Below are positions 55,294-64,000 of a stretch of 64,000 nucleotides of DNA, piece by piece; the stretch's first letter is position 1, and every line of letters begins with the position of its first letter. Source of the DNA: Duganella aquatilis. GTDB taxonomy: Bacteria; Pseudomonadota; Gammaproteobacteria; Burkholderiales; Burkholderiaceae_D. The notes under the pieces are model-generated. The model saw only the letters and a list, made by a program, of their open reading frames with translations, was not told the origin of the DNA and searched no databases. Position numbers and translations under genes: made by a program. Location: assembly GCF_009674565.1 (NCBI RefSeq), contig NZ_WKJL01000012.1, forward strand, positions 1 to 64,000. Direction: 5' to 3'.

Positions 55294-56031
55294 TTACGCC
55301 GTTTTTTTTCGCCGGACAGCCACGCCGGTAAGAAACAGGCCGGCCAATAGCAGGGCGTAGGTTTCCGGCTCAGGCACAGCCGCCGCCGTCAGGATAATAT
55401 TGTCCAGCGCGAACTGGCCTTGGTTGGTATTGAAGGCGGAGCAGCTTCCGGTTTTGCCATTGCAGAAGTAGCCGTAGAAAAACAGGTCGGTGACGTTTGC
55501 GTCAGTCAGCTTGCCGGTGCCGCCCAGATAGGTGCCGCCCGTCGCGCCGAGATTCATGAAGACGCCATTGCTGGTCAGCGGATAGTAGAAGGACGCATAG
55601 CTGCCATCGGCCCGGTCAGCCTCTACCGCCAGGTAAACGGTGCTGCCTGCGGGAGCATCCTGAACCGGAATGTAGGCCGCGGACACCCCGCCGAACACCA
55701 CCGGCATTCCGCTTTGCAGCCCGACATGGGCGAGGCCGTCATTCACAACACTGAGAAAATTTGTGGTATTACCTTTAGGGCATGCGCCGTTCACGCAACT
55801 ACCGGAGTCGAGGCCGGACGAAAGCGCGCCCACCAGTCCGCCACCATGGTTGAGGTCCTGCATATTGATAAAATAAGCGCCTTGGGTGACATAATCGCCG
55901 TCGGCCAACAGTGGTGCGAACGGCGCGCTCGCGAGGACTACGTTCTCAAAATCGATAACATAGGCATGGGCGGCGCCAGCAAATAACAACGCCGACACCA
56001 CAGCAAGCGCGGATCGCAACAACTGTCTCAT
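55294..56031 (-). CDS. PEP-CTERM sorting-domain protein (QFxxD type)
   Basis: 245 residues. Signal peptide RSALAVVSALLFAGAAHA. A beta-rich extracellular domain begins YVIDFENVVLASAPFAPLL and includes the QFALDNIILTAA motif of the QFxxD PEP-CTERM subfamily. The C-terminal sorting signal VPEPETYALLLAGLFLTGV then RRKK is processed by an exosortase. Two cysteine pairs (CVNGACPKGN and CNGKTGSC) may form disulfides. The product probably ends up in the biofilm matrix or on the cell surface. No exosortase gene is in the window. Confidence 0.92.
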   Translation of the reverse strand: MRQLLRSALAVVSALLFAGAAHAYVIDFENVVLASAPFAPLLADGDYVTQGAYFINMQDLNHGGGLVGALSSGLDSGSCVNGACPKGNTTNFLSVVNDGLAHVGLQSGMPVVFGGVSAAYIPVQDAPAGSTVYLAVEADRADGSYASFYYPLTSNGVFMNLGATGGTYLGGTGKLTDANVTDLFFYGYFCNGKTGSCSAFNTNQGQFALDNIILTAAAVPEPETYALLLAGLFLTGVAVRRKKTA

Positions 56032-56136
56032 GAAATGCTCCTAAGTGAAGAGGGATGGTTTTATAAAAACTGAATGACATTTTTACAACCTCATCACTTA
56101 ACCACAAAACGCGCAAATAAACGAGCAATAGAATGC

Positions 56137-56167
56137 AAAAAGCCCAACCGGTTAAGGTTGGGCTTTT
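56137..56167 (-). terminator. terminator after tRNA-Asn copy 3
   Basis: AAAAAGCCCAACCGGTTAAG followed by GTTGGGCTTTT on the plus strand, an almost perfect inverted repeat; on the minus strand it ends in a T run just after the tRNA. Confidence 0.85.
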
Positions 56168-56175
56168 CTGTATTC

Positions 56176-56251
56176 TGGCTCCCCGACCTGGACTCGAACC
56201 AGGGACCTGCGGATTAACAGTCCGTCGCTCTACCGACTGAGCTATCAGGGA
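56176..56251 (-). tRNA. tRNA-Asn (GUU), copy 3
   Basis: 76 bases, same sequence as copies 1 and 2, anticodon GTT, encoded CCA. Lies between the aminotransferase gene and the PEP-CTERM gene, both on the same strand. Confidence 0.95.
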
Positions 56252-56364
56252 TTAGAGGCAACATTTTATACTGTTTCTTTCACATCAGCAAGATGCGATT
56301 TACTGCGGTATTTCGTGTTGCCTTTCGCATCAAGCTTTGCAGCGCAATGCGAAGAAACAAGAGT

Positions 56365-57561
56365 TTAGAGCACTTTGGCGATGGCGTCAATAACGATATC
56401 GATATTGCGCGAATTCAACGCCGCCACGCAGATGCGGCCGGTATCCACCGCGTAGATCGACTGCGCGCGCAGCTCTTCCACCTGCGCCTTGCTCAGGCCC
56501 GAGTACGAGAACATGCCGATCTGGTCGCGCACGAAGGCGAAATCGTGGCCCTTGGCTTGCAGCTTGGTCACGAAGGCTTCGCGCATTTCCTTGATGCGCA
56601 CGCGCATGCCGGCCAGCTCGTCTTCCCACAGCTGGCGCAGCTCAGGCGTGGTCAGCACGGTGGCCACCACTTTGCCGCCGTGCACCGGCGGGTTCGAGTA
56701 GTTGGTGCGCACCACGCGCTTCAGTTGCGACATCAGACGTGCCGCTTCTTCGCCGGAGGCCGCCACCACGCTCAGCGCGCCGACGCGCTCGCCGTACAGC
56801 GAGAACGACTTCGAGAACGAGTTCGACACCAGCAGAGGGCCGCCGGCTTCGGCAAAGCGGCGCACCACGGCGCCGTCTTCGGCGATGCCCGCGCCGAAGC
56901 CCTGGTAAGCCATGTCCAGGAACGGCACCAGGCCGCCGGCGATGACCGCGGCGATCACCTCGGTCCACTGGGCCGAGGTCAGGTCGGCGCCGGTCGGGTT
57001 GTGGCAGCAGGCGTGCAGCAGCACGATCGAGCCGCGCGGCATGGCTTTCAGGTCGGCCAGCATGCCGGCGAAGTTGACACCGTGGGTGGCCGCGTCGAAG
57101 TAGGCGTAATTGTTGACTTTAAAACCAGCGCTCTCGAACAGCGCGCGGTGGTTTTCCCAGCTTGGGTCGCTGATGTAGACTTCCGCGTCCGGAGCGAAGC
57201 GCTTCAGGAAGTCGGCGCCGATCTTCAGGGCGCCGGTGCCGCCGATGGCTTGCACGGTGACTGCGCGCTTCTCTTGAATTACCGCGCTGTCGGCACCAAA
57301 TACCAGCTCCTGCACTGCCTTGTCGTAGGCTGCCAGACCTTCGATCGGCAGGTAGGTGCGCGGCGCTGGCGCGGCGATCAGGATTTCCTCCGCTTTCTGT
57401 ACGCACGATAGCAGCGGCACTTTACCGTTGTCGTCATAATAAACACCGACGCCCAGATTGATTTTCGCTGGATTCTGGTCGGCGTTAAAAGCTTCGGTAA
57501 TACCCAGGATAGGGTCGCGTGGTGCCATGTCGATGGCGCTGAACAAGCTAGGATTCGTCAT
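56365..57561 (-). CDS. tyrB: aromatic/aspartate aminotransferase, class I
   Basis: 398 residues from the ATG at 57561 (MTNPSLFSAIDMAPRDPIL); a longer frame upstream lacks similarity. A PLP aminotransferase of the AspC/TyrB group, transferring amino groups between aspartate, tyrosine or phenylalanine and 2-oxoglutarate. The PLP lysine is in SNSFSKSFSLYGERVGAL (about residue 250). HACCHNPTGADLT and RRFAEAGGPLLVS are also conserved, as is the Arg in NSRNIDIVIDA-type C-terminal sequence. AspC and TyrB cannot be separated by eye, so the symbol is tentative. Divergent from uvrB. Confidence 0.88.
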   Translation of the reverse strand: MTNPSLFSAIDMAPRDPILGITEAFNADQNPAKINLGVGVYYDDNGKVPLLSCVQKAEEILIAAPAPRTYLPIEGLAAYDKAVQELVFGADSAVIQEKRAVTVQAIGGTGALKIGADFLKRFAPDAEVYISDPSWENHRALFESAGFKVNNYAYFDAATHGVNFAGMLADLKAMPRGSIVLLHACCHNPTGADLTSAQWTEVIAAVIAGGLVPFLDMAYQGFGAGIAEDGAVVRRFAEAGGPLLVSNSFSKSFSLYGERVGALSVVAASGEEAARLMSQLKRVVRTNYSNPPVHGGKVVATVLTTPELRQLWEDELAGMRVRIKEMREAFVTKLQAKGHDFAFVRDQIGMFSYSGLSKAQVEELRAQSIYAVDTGRICVAALNSRNIDIVIDAIAKVL

Positions 57562-57675
57562 GATAAGATTGGATTCGATTGGAAGCGGTTCGCAGCAGAG
57601 ATGTATAGACAGCGCCCTTAACATAACGTCTTCAGGCCGCTGGCAGGCCATTATTCTAACAAAGGTCTGAGCAAG

Positions 57676-59748
57676 ATGGCTGATTTACCTGTAGCAGAAA
57701 CCCCCAAGGCAACCGTGGTCACCTTCCCGGATTCGCCGTTCAAATTGCACCAGCCCTTCCCGCCCGCCGGCGACCAGCCGGTGGCGATCGACCAGCTGTG
57801 CGAGGGCATCGACGACGGCCTGTTCTTCCAGACGCTGCTCGGCGTGACCGGTTCCGGCAAGACCTACACCATGGCCAACGTGATCGCCCGCAAGGGCCGG
57901 CCGGCCATCGTGTTCGCGCCGAACAAGACGCTGGCGGCGCAGCTGTATTCCGAGTTCCGCGAATTCTTCCCCGAGAACGCGGTCGAGTACTTCGTCTCCT
58001 ACTACGATTACTACCAGCCGGAAGCCTACGTGCCGCAGCGCGACCTGTTCATCGAAAAGGATTCGTCCATCAATGAGCACATCGAGCAGATGCGCCTGTC
58101 GTGCACCAAGTCGCTGATGGAACGGCGCGACGTGGTGATCGTGGCCACCGTGTCGGCCATCTACGGTATCGGTAATCCGAACGAATACCACCAGATGATC
58201 CTGACGCTGCGCCAGAAGGACCGCGTGTCGCAGCGCGACATCATCGCGCGCCTGATCCAGATGCAGTACAACCGCAATGAAGTGGACTTCGGCCGCGGCA
58301 CCTTCCGCGTGCGCGGCGATACGCTGGACATCTTCCCGGCCGAGAATGCGGACCTGGCGGTGCGCCTGGAACTGTGGGACGACGAGCTGGAATCGATCCA
58401 GCTGTTCGATCCGCTGACCGGCCGCGTCAAGCAGAAGATCCCGCGCTTCACCGTCTATCCCGGCTCGCACTACGTGACGCCGCGCTCCACAGTGCTGCGC
58501 GCGATCGAGACCATCAAGCTGGAACTGCGCGAGCGGCTGGAGTTTTTCCGCAAGGAGAACAAGCTGATTGAAGAGCAGCGCCTGGAACAGCGCACCCGCT
58601 TCGACCTGGAGATGATGGCGGAAATCGGCTTCACCAAGGGCATCGAAAACTACTCGCGCCACCTGAGCGGCGCCATGCCGGGCGAACCGCCGCCGACGCT
58701 GGTGGACTACCTGCCGAAGGACGCGCTGATGTTCATGGACGAGTCGCACGTGCTGGTGGGCCAGTTGAGCGCCATGTACAACGGCGACCGTTCGCGCAAG
58801 ACCAACCTGGTGGACTACGGCTTCCGCCTGCCGTCGGCGCTGGACAACCGTCCGCTGAAATTCGAGGAGTTCGAGGCCAAGATGCGGCAGACCATCTTCG
58901 TCTCCGCCACGCCGGCCGAATACGAGAAGACCCACGCCGACCAGGTGGTGGAACAGGTGGTGCGTCCGACCGGCCTGGTGGACCCGCTGGTGATCGTGCG
59001 CCCTGCCCTGTCGCAGGTGGACGACCTGATGTCCGAGATCACCGACCGCGTCGCCAAGAACGAGCGCGTGCTGGTGACCACGCTGACCAAGCGCATGTCC
59101 GAACAGCTGACCGAATACCTGAGCGATCACGGCGTCAAGGTGCGCTACCTGCATAGCGATATCGAAACCGTGGAGCGCGTCGAATTGCTGCGCGACCTGC
59201 GCATCGGCACCTTCGATGTGCTGGTCGGGATCAACCTGCTGCGCGAGGGCCTGGACTTGCCGGAGGTGTCGCTGGTGGCGATTCTGGACGCCGACAAGGA
59301 AGGCTTCCTGCGTTCCGACCGTTCACTGATCCAGACCATCGGCCGCGCCGCGCGTAACCTGAACGGCGTCGCCATTCTGTACGCGGACCGCATGACCGAC
59401 TCGATGGAACGCGCGATCGGCGAAACCGAGCGCCGCCGCGCCAAGCAGATCGCCTTCAACGAAGCCAACGGCATCGTGCCGCGCGGCGTGAAGAAGATCA
59501 TCAAGGACATGATCGACGGCGTTTACAGCGAACGCGAGGCGAAGGAAGACCTGGCGGTGGCGCAGGAGACGGCCAAGTACGAATCCATGAGCGAGAAGCA
59601 GATCAGCAAGGAGATCAAGCGCCTGGAGAAAGCCATGCTGGATCACGCCAAAAACCTGGAATTCGAAAAGGCCGCGCAAGTGCGCGACCAGCTCCACGTC
59701 CTCAAGCAGCAACTGTTCGGCGCACCGGGCGCCGACAATATCGCCTGA
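57676..59748 (+). CDS. uvrB: excinuclease ABC subunit UvrB
   Basis: Damage-recognition subunit of nucleotide excision repair, acting with UvrA and UvrC. 690 residues. Walker [15 protein letters not shown] lies near residue 55. The beta-hairpin region [15 protein letters not shown] inserts between DNA strands. [18 protein letters not shown] and the helicase motif [20 protein letters not shown] are present. The C-terminal UVR domain that binds UvrC is [15 protein letters not shown]. No LexA box is visible in the 114-base gap before it, in contrast to the radical SAM gene. Confidence 0.98.
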   Translation: MADLPVAETPKATVVTFPDSPFKLHQPFPPAGDQPVAIDQLCEGIDDGLFFQTLLGVTGSGKTYTMANVIARKGRPAIVFAPNKTLAAQLYSEFREFFPENAVEYFVSYYDYYQPEAYVPQRDLFIEKDSSINEHIEQMRLSCTKSLMERRDVVIVATVSAIYGIGNPNEYHQMILTLRQKDRVSQRDIIARLIQMQYNRNEVDFGRGTFRVRGDTLDIFPAENADLAVRLELWDDELESIQLFDPLTGRVKQKIPRFTVYPGSHYVTPRSTVLRAIETIKLELRERLEFFRKENKLIEEQRLEQRTRFDLEMMAEIGFTKGIENYSRHLSGAMPGEPPPTLVDYLPKDALMFMDESHVLVGQLSAMYNGDRSRKTNLVDYGFRLPSALDNRPLKFEEFEAKMRQTIFVSATPAEYEKTHADQVVEQVVRPTGLVDPLVIVRPALSQVDDLMSEITDRVAKNERVLVTTLTKRMSEQLTEYLSDHGVKVRYLHSDIETVERVELLRDLRIGTFDVLVGINLLREGLDLPEVSLVAILDADKEGFLRSDRSLIQTIGRAARNLNGVAILYADRMTDSMERAIGETERRRAKQIAFNEANGIVPRGVKKIIKDMIDGVYSEREAKEDLAVAQETAKYESMSEKQISKEIKRLEKAMLDHAKNLEFEKAAQVRDQLHVLKQQLFGAPGADNIA

Positions 59749-59761
59749 CCCGCGTTGACGG

Positions 59762-60703
59762 TTACGGCGCCTTGACGAAGCTGCTCAAGGCGTCGATCAG
59801 TTGCGGAGCCACTGGCAGGTCCGGGCTGGCATAGGATTTCTGCTGCAGCGCTTCGTCGCTGCCGACGATTTTCAGCACGTGGTTCATGCCTTCGATGATG
59901 ACCAGTTTGGCCTTCGGCGCGGCGGCCGACAATGCCTTGGCTTCGTCCTGCGATACCTGGATGTCCGCCGTGCCTTGCAGGATCAGCACCGGCATGTTCA
60001 GCGCCGCGATGGACTTGCGCGGGTCATGCTGGAAAGACGAGATCAGGTAGGGCTGCACCGACGGATGGTACAGCGACATCAATGGTGGCGGTACTTTGTC
60101 GACCGTCTTGCCGTCCTTGAGCGAAGCCAGAATGCGGTCGCTTTCGGCCATCAGCGGCGGCGGCAGCTTGTCTTTCAGTTGATCGTGCAGGATTTCGTCC
60201 AGCGTGTGGCCGGCGCCGGCGATCAGCACGCAGGCATCCGCCCGGCCCTGCGCGCACGCTTCGGACGCGATCTGCGCGCCTTCGCTATGTCCCGCCATCA
60301 CCACGCGCGAGAAGCGCGGATCGGCGCGCAGCTTGTGCAGCCAGGCGGCGGCATCGCTGACGTAATCATCCAGCCGCAGATTCTCTTCCTTCCACACCGG
60401 CAGCGCGCTGGCGCCGATCGCGCGCTTGTCGTAGCGGATCGAGGCGATGCCGTGCCGCGCCAAGCCTTCGGCCACCATCTTCAGCGAATCGTTCGGGCCA
60501 GGCAGCATGGTGCTGTTGCCATCGCGGTCGGTCGGACCGGAGCCGGAGTGCAGCAGCACCACCGGCATCTTGCCGGTCACGCCGTCCGGCGTCAGCTCGG
60601 TGCCGTAAACCGTGCCGCCGCCCACATCCAGCGACACGGGACGCTGCGCAGCGGCAGCCGACAACGACACCATCAACAACGACAGCAATAATTTGAAGCG
60701 CAT
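59762..60703 (-). CDS. exported alpha/beta-hydrolase
   Basis: 313 residues from the ATG at 60703, preceded by GGAGAAAAGA. Signal peptide FKLLLSLLMVSLSAAAAQ. The alpha/beta-hydrolase fold has an oxyanion loop LLHSGSGPTDRDGNS and nucleophile serine in VVMAGHSEGAQIASEA (GHSEG). A late Asp lies in LILQGTADIQVSQDEA and the catalytic His in IIEGMNHVLKIVG. The substrate is unknown. It follows sdpI by 14 bases, so it is probably the third gene of the sdpR-sdpI operon. Confidence 0.88.
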   Translation of the reverse strand: MRFKLLLSLLMVSLSAAAAQRPVSLDVGGGTVYGTELTPDGVTGKMPVVLLHSGSGPTDRDGNSTMLPGPNDSLKMVAEGLARHGIASIRYDKRAIGASALPVWKEENLRLDDYVSDAAAWLHKLRADPRFSRVVMAGHSEGAQIASEACAQGRADACVLIAGAGHTLDEILHDQLKDKLPPPLMAESDRILASLKDGKTVDKVPPPLMSLYHPSVQPYLISSFQHDPRKSIAALNMPVLILQGTADIQVSQDEAKALSAAAPKAKLVIIEGMNHVLKIVGSDEALQQKSYASPDLPVAPQLIDALSSFVKAP

Positions 60704-60717
60704 TCTTTTCTCCAGTT

Positions 60718-61353
60718 TTAATGAGGAAGACGTTTGTACATCAACAGCGAATAGCCGGCAGCCAGCGGCGCCCACGCCACCATCAGCACCAGCAGCAGCC
60801 AGTGCCCAGCGTCCAGCCACAGCGCCAGCAATCCAAGCAGGCCGCTGGCCACCATCAGCCGCGCCGCCAGCCTATGCGTCGCATACCAGACCGCTTCGCT
60901 GGCCAGCGTCCACGGCGTGCGGATGCCCATGAAGAAGTTGCGACGCACCTTGCCCATCGGATTACCGATCAACACCAGCAGGATAAACACGCCGGCCGGC
61001 ACGGCGCGCTGCATCGCCACGCCGCCATGCACCACTTGCAGCAGCACCATCGCGTAGATATACGCCAGCATCACCACCAGCACTGTGCAGACGTAGTAAT
61101 AGGTAGGCTCGAAGTCGGTGATTTCAAAACGGCGCGGCGAGATATGCGGCATCAGCGCGCCAAGCACGGCGACCAGCGCCATCATGCCAGGGCCCAGCAG
61201 CCAGAAGCTCGCGCGCGGACCATAGCCATTCACCTCGCCGGCCGCATTCCAGTGCACCGGCACGCGCTCCGGCAGCGACGGCCAGTAGTGCACGGTGGCC
61301 GCGCAGGCCATGGCGATCAGCAGCAGGCAAAGCACGGGATACCACTTCTTCAT
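60718..61353 (-). CDS. sdpI: SdpI-family membrane protein (DUF1648)
   Basis: 211 residues with about six transmembrane helices. The DUF1648 motif LPERVPVHWNAAGEVNGYGP lies near residues 28-47, and the SdpI domain has NPMGKVRRNFFMGIRTPWTL near residue 130. In Bacillus subtilis, SdpI is an immunity protein and signal sensor that sequesters the repressor SdpR. Its start overlaps the sdpR stop by four bases, as in that operon. Whether it confers immunity here is not shown, and no toxin gene is present. Confidence 0.88.
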   Translation of the reverse strand: MKKWYPVLCLLLIAMACAATVHYWPSLPERVPVHWNAAGEVNGYGPRASFWLLGPGMMALVAVLGALMPHISPRRFEITDFEPTYYYVCTVLVVMLAYIYAMVLLQVVHGGVAMQRAVPAGVFILLVLIGNPMGKVRRNFFMGIRTPWTLASEAVWYATHRLAARLMVASGLLGLLALWLDAGHWLLLVLMVAWAPLAAGYSLLMYKRLPH

Positions 61354-61637
61354 TTCGTCCTCCCTTGGTTGTCAGCGCCGGCCAGGTCCATCACCCAGGC
61401 CAGCACGTCTTGCAGCACCGTGGTGTTGAGGCCATACCAGATGGTCTGGCCGTCGCGCCGGCGCGTGATCAGGTCCGCCTCCGCCAGCACCGCGAAGTGG
61501 TGCGACATGGTCGGCTTGCTCATGTCGAAATGCTGCGCCAGATCGCCGGCCGTCATCTCGCCGCCGCGCAGCAGGCGCAGAATCTCGCGCCGCGCGGGAT
61601 CGGCGATGGCTTTGAAGGCGCTGTTCGGAACATTCAT
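61350..61637 (-). CDS. sdpR: ArsR-family autorepressor SdpR
   Basis: 95 residues, a winged-helix ArsR-type regulator: ADPARREILRLLRGGEMTAG then QHFDMSKPTMSHHFAVLAEA (recognition helix about residues 35-52) and the beta-wing RRRDGQTIWYGLNTTVLQDV. No metal-site cysteines are seen, consistent with the metal-free SdpR group. It is coupled to sdpI by a four-base overlap. A likely operator lies just upstream at 61653-61668. Confidence 0.9.
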   Translation of the reverse strand: MNVPNSAFKAIADPARREILRLLRGGEMTAGDLAQHFDMSKPTMSHHFAVLAEADLITRRRDGQTIWYGLNTTVLQDVLAWVMDLAGADNQGRTK

Positions 61638-61652
61638 TAGGCAAGCATCTAA

Positions 61653-61668
61653 TTAGACATTGATCTAA
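61653..61668. promoter_or_regulatory. candidate SdpR operator
   Basis: TTAGA-CATTGA-TCTAA, perfect five-base arms separated by six bases, 16 bases upstream of the sdpR start codon. The spacing fits a winged-helix dimer site and suggests autorepression. Confidence 0.55.
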
Positions 61669-61716
61669 CTATAGGTCGTTTTAAAAGCCGGGTCAAGGCC
61701 CGGCTTCATGCATGAA

Positions 61717-62802
61717 TCACGCCAGTGCCGTACCGTCGGCGTCGAAGACATGCCAGCGCTCCGACGCCACCTGCACCCGCGCCACCTGGCCATTCTGCCA
61801 AAGCGCCTCGGCATCGACCCGGGCGATGAACTGCGTCGTGCCGCCATCCGGCGTCAGGTAGACGTAGCTGGCATCGCCCAGCAGTTCGGCCGCCTGCACC
61901 ACGACGTGGATGCCGCCGGCATCAGCCACCGGTTCCAGCGCCATGTGTTCGGCCCGCACACCCAGGGTGATGCTGGCGCCGGCCGCCAGCCCCGCGCGCG
62001 CGGTCACCTGCACCACGGCGCCGCCGGCCACCCGCACCGCCATCTTCCCTGCCGCCACCGCTTCCACTTGCCCGGTGATCAGGTTCATGGCCGGCGAACC
62101 GAGAAAGCCGGCGACAAACAGATTGGCCGGCTTCTGGTACAACTCCAGCGGCGCCCCCACCTGTTCCACCACGCCACCGCGCAGCACCACAATGCGGTCG
62201 GCCAGCGTCATCGCCTCAACCTGATCGTGGGTTACATAAATCATCGTGCTGCGCAGCGTGCGGTGCAGATTCTTCAACTCGATGCGCATCTGTACCCGCA
62301 AGGCTGCGTCCAGATTGGACAGCGGTTCATCGAACAGGAATACCTCGGGCTGGCGCACGATGGCGCGGCCGATCGCCACCCGCTGCCTCTGGCCGCCAGA
62401 GAGTTCTTTGGGCTTGCGCTGTAACAGCGGCTCAATGCGCAGGATGGCCGCCGCCTGCATGACTTTTGCGTTGATGGCCTCGGGCGTCAAACCCGCCAGC
62501 TTCAACGCAAAGCCCATGTTGTCGAACACCGTCATATGCGGATACAGCGCGTAACTCTGGAACACCATGGCGATGCCGCGCTGCGCGGGCGGTACATGCG
62601 TCATGTCCTTTCCGCCAATCAGCACCGCGCCTTCGTCGCTGGCCTCCAGACCGCAGATCGTACGCAGCAGCGTCGACTTGCCGCAGCCGGACGGTCCGAC
62701 AAACACCACGAACTCGCCGTCAGCGATGCTCAGATCGATGCCGCGCAAGATCTGCTGCTGGCCGAAGCCTTTGCGGATGCCCTGAATCTCCAATCCTGCC
62801 AT
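61717..62802 (-). CDS. ugpC: sugar ABC transporter ATP-binding protein (UgpC/MsmX type)
   Basis: 361 residues from the ATG at 62802 (MAGLEIQGIRKGFG); the open frame upstream overlaps the GH94 gene in another frame and was rejected. Walker A GPSGCGKST, signature LSGGQRQRVAIGRA, Walker B and D-loop FLFDEPLSNLDA, H-loop YVTHDQVEAMTLADR. The C-terminal MalK-like regulatory OB domain (from about 240) has GVRAEHMALEP. Such ATPases energise several carbohydrate importers. It lies ten bases after the GH94 gene stop, suggesting glucan oligosaccharide uptake. No permease or binding protein is in the window. Confidence 0.93.
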   Translation of the reverse strand: MAGLEIQGIRKGFGQQQILRGIDLSIADGEFVVFVGPSGCGKSTLLRTICGLEASDEGAVLIGGKDMTHVPPAQRGIAMVFQSYALYPHMTVFDNMGFALKLAGLTPEAINAKVMQAAAILRIEPLLQRKPKELSGGQRQRVAIGRAIVRQPEVFLFDEPLSNLDAALRVQMRIELKNLHRTLRSTMIYVTHDQVEAMTLADRIVVLRGGVVEQVGAPLELYQKPANLFVAGFLGSPAMNLITGQVEAVAAGKMAVRVAGGAVVQVTARAGLAAGASITLGVRAEHMALEPVADAGGIHVVVQAAELLGDASYVYLTPDGGTTQFIARVDAEALWQNGQVARVQVASERWHVFDADGTALA

Positions 62803-62812
62803 GCGTTTCCCC

Positions 62813-64000
62813 TTAGCCCAACAGCACTTCGATACGATGCAAGGCGCCGTCTCGCGCCAGCGGGATGCGCGCCGCGCCGGCCTGCAGCGCCAGCGCCGCG
62901 CCATCCAGCGTGACGCCAACCACCTGCCCCGCGCTGCCCTGCGGATTGCGCACCACAATCTCATAGCTGCCGCCGTTCGGCGCGTTATAGCGAATGCTGA
63001 ACTCCGGCCAGTCGTCCGGCACACGCGGCGCCAGCACGATATGCTTGCCATCCTCGATACTGAAGCCGAGCACCGACTCCAGTCCGACGCGGAACATCCA
63101 GCCGGAAGATCCGGTGTACCACGTCCAGCCGCCACGCCCGACGTGCGGCGCTTCGCCGTAGACGTCCGCCGCGATCACATACGGCTCCACCTGATAGACC
63201 GCTACAGCGGCCGGATCGAGCGCATGGCTGACAGGGCTGATCATCTCCAGCAGCCGCGCGGCGCGGTCGCGGCGGCCCGCTTCGGCCATGGCGCGCACCG
63301 CCCAGCAGGCGGCATGCGTGTACTGGCCGCCATTCTCGCGCACGCCCGCGACGTAGCCCTTGATGTAGCCAGGATCATTGGGCGTGTTGACAAACGCGGG
63401 CGTCAGCAGCCGGATCAGGCCATCGTCTTCGGAGATCAGGCGCCGCTCCATCGCATCAAGCGCCTGGCTGGCGCGTTGCGCCGGCGCCGCGCCGGAGATC
63501 ACGGCCCAGGCCTGGGCCAGCGCATCGATCTGGCATTCGTCGCTGTCCTTGGAGCCGATCACCGCGCCATTGTCGTAGAAGGCGCGGCGATACCAGTCGC
63601 CATCCCAGCCATCCGCGTTCAGCGCCTGGTCGAGATGATCGTGATAGGCGCGGTAGATGGCGATGCGGGTATGGTCGCCGCGCTGTTCGCAAATCGGCAG
63701 GAAGTCCTTGATGATGCGGGACAGGAAAAAGCCCATCCACACGCTTTCGCCGCGCCCTTCGCGGCCGACGCGGTTCATGCCGTCGTTCCAGTCGCCGGTG
63801 CCCATCAGCGGCAGGCCATGCGCGCCCTGCGTCAGCGAGCGATCCAGCGCACGGCAGCAATGTTCATAGATGTCGGCACTGGCGCCGGACAGCTCCGGCT
63901 TCAGATACACCTCGTCCTCGCCGTCCTCCAGCAGCCGCGCCTTCAGGAACGGTTCCACTTCATCGAGCACGCTGCGGTCGCCGGTAGTGTGGACGTAGAA
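62813..64000 (-). CDS. GH94 domain of an NdvB-type beta-1,2-glucan enzyme (5' part beyond window)
   Basis: About 396 residues are visible; the frame is open to the edge at 64000 (FYVHTTGDRSVLDEVEPFL). Strong GH94 landmarks are HCCRALDRSLTQGAHGLPL, the catalytic-acid motif TGDWNDGMNRVGREGRG, GYIKGYVAGVRENGGQYTHA and GRGGWTWYTGSSGWMFRVGL. This matches cyclic beta-1,2-glucan synthase (NdvB) or a 1,2-beta-oligoglucan phosphorylase, which share the GH94 end. Which one depends on whether a GT84 domain lies upstream, outside the window. It precedes the UgpC-type ATPase by ten bases. Confidence 0.88.
   Translation of the reverse strand, partial: FYVHTTGDRSVLDEVEPFLKARLLEDGEDEVYLKPELSGASADIYEHCCRALDRSLTQGAHGLPLMGTGDWNDGMNRVGREGRGESVWMGFFLSRIIKDFLPICEQRGDHTRIAIYRAYHDHLDQALNADGWDGDWYRRAFYDNGAVIGSKDSDECQIDALAQAWAVISGAAPAQRASQALDAMERRLISEDDGLIRLLTPAFVNTPNDPGYIKGYVAGVRENGGQYTHAACWAVRAMAEAGRRDRAARLLEMISPVSHALDPAAVAVYQVEPYVIAADVYGEAPHVGRGGWTWYTGSSGWMFRVGLESVLGFSIEDGKHIVLAPRVPDDWPEFSIRYNAPNGGSYEIVVRNPQGSAGQVVGVTLDGAALALQAGAARIPLARDGALHRIEVLLG

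Noticed and set aside
57562-57675. Possible LexA box before uvrB
   Set aside because: No CTGT-N8-ACAG match was found in the gap.
57685-59154. 489-codon minus-strand frame
   Set aside because: Antisense shadow of uvrB.

Overview
The window is a stretch of high-GC chromosome from a betaproteobacterium, most likely Oxalobacteraceae (Massilia/Duganella/Janthinobacterium-like). That placement is inferred from gene content: an ilvIHC operon beside an ECF-sigma/DUF3619/DUF3106/RDD cluster, a full isc operon, a PEP-CTERM protein, many chemoreceptors, and a Burkholderiales-style gene order. It is mostly housekeeping DNA, interrupted by two IS21-family remnants and a decayed type VI secretion (T6SS) locus.

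Layout. 1-1878: right part of an IS21-family element with a broken istA and an intact istB, ending in recognisable terminal repeats. 1910-3220: two small genes of unknown role. 3308-6643: branched-chain amino acid operon ilvI-ilvH-ilvC on the minus strand. 7102-9292: ECF sigma factor operon. 9346-11478: secreted S9 peptidase. 11490-19707: the isc iron-sulfur operon (iscR-S-U-A-hscB-hscA-fdx-iscX), continuing into a methyltransferase, a threonine aldolase and a pseudouridine synthase. 19746-28682: an Ung-like protein, an S41-like protein lacking its catalytic serine, a glycoamylase-type glucanase, an aromatic-catabolism trio with a LysR regulator, an azoreductase, a ChaC protein and a radical SAM protein under a near-perfect LexA box. 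28864-34144: a coupled DUF2760/Hsp70/Hsp70 operon of unknown function. 34133-37259: a frameshifted lipoprotein gene, a DTW-domain tRNA modification enzyme and a chemoreceptor.

37362-44761: the T6SS locus. tssA, clpV, tssE and tssC are intact. hcp carries an in-frame amber codon at position 15. A deletion joins the first 121 codons of tssM to what looks like the last 20 codons of tssB. With TssM, TssB and Hcp all disabled here, the locus should not build a working apparatus unless spare copies exist elsewhere.

45644-48480: GST, flavodoxin-like protein, a DUF2322 gene whose stop codon is supplied by the left end of a second IS21 fragment, and an in-frame fusion of the transposase HTH region to a DUF559-like nuclease tail. 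48525-56251: three identical tRNA-Asn genes interleaved with a TonB-dependent receptor, a DUF3334/CheX-like protein, a second chemoreceptor, an M20 amidohydrolase and a PEP-CTERM protein. 56365-64000: aromatic/aspartate aminotransferase, uvrB, an SdpR-SdpI pair with a hydrolase, and a sugar ABC ATPase downstream of an NdvB-type GH94 enzyme that runs off the window.

No CRISPR array, intact prophage, rRNA operon or known riboswitch was seen. The items that most merit follow-up are the DUF2760/Hsp70/Hsp70 operon, the SOS-controlled radical SAM gene, the T6SS decay series, the HTH-nuclease fusion and the Ung-like protein with altered catalytic motifs.
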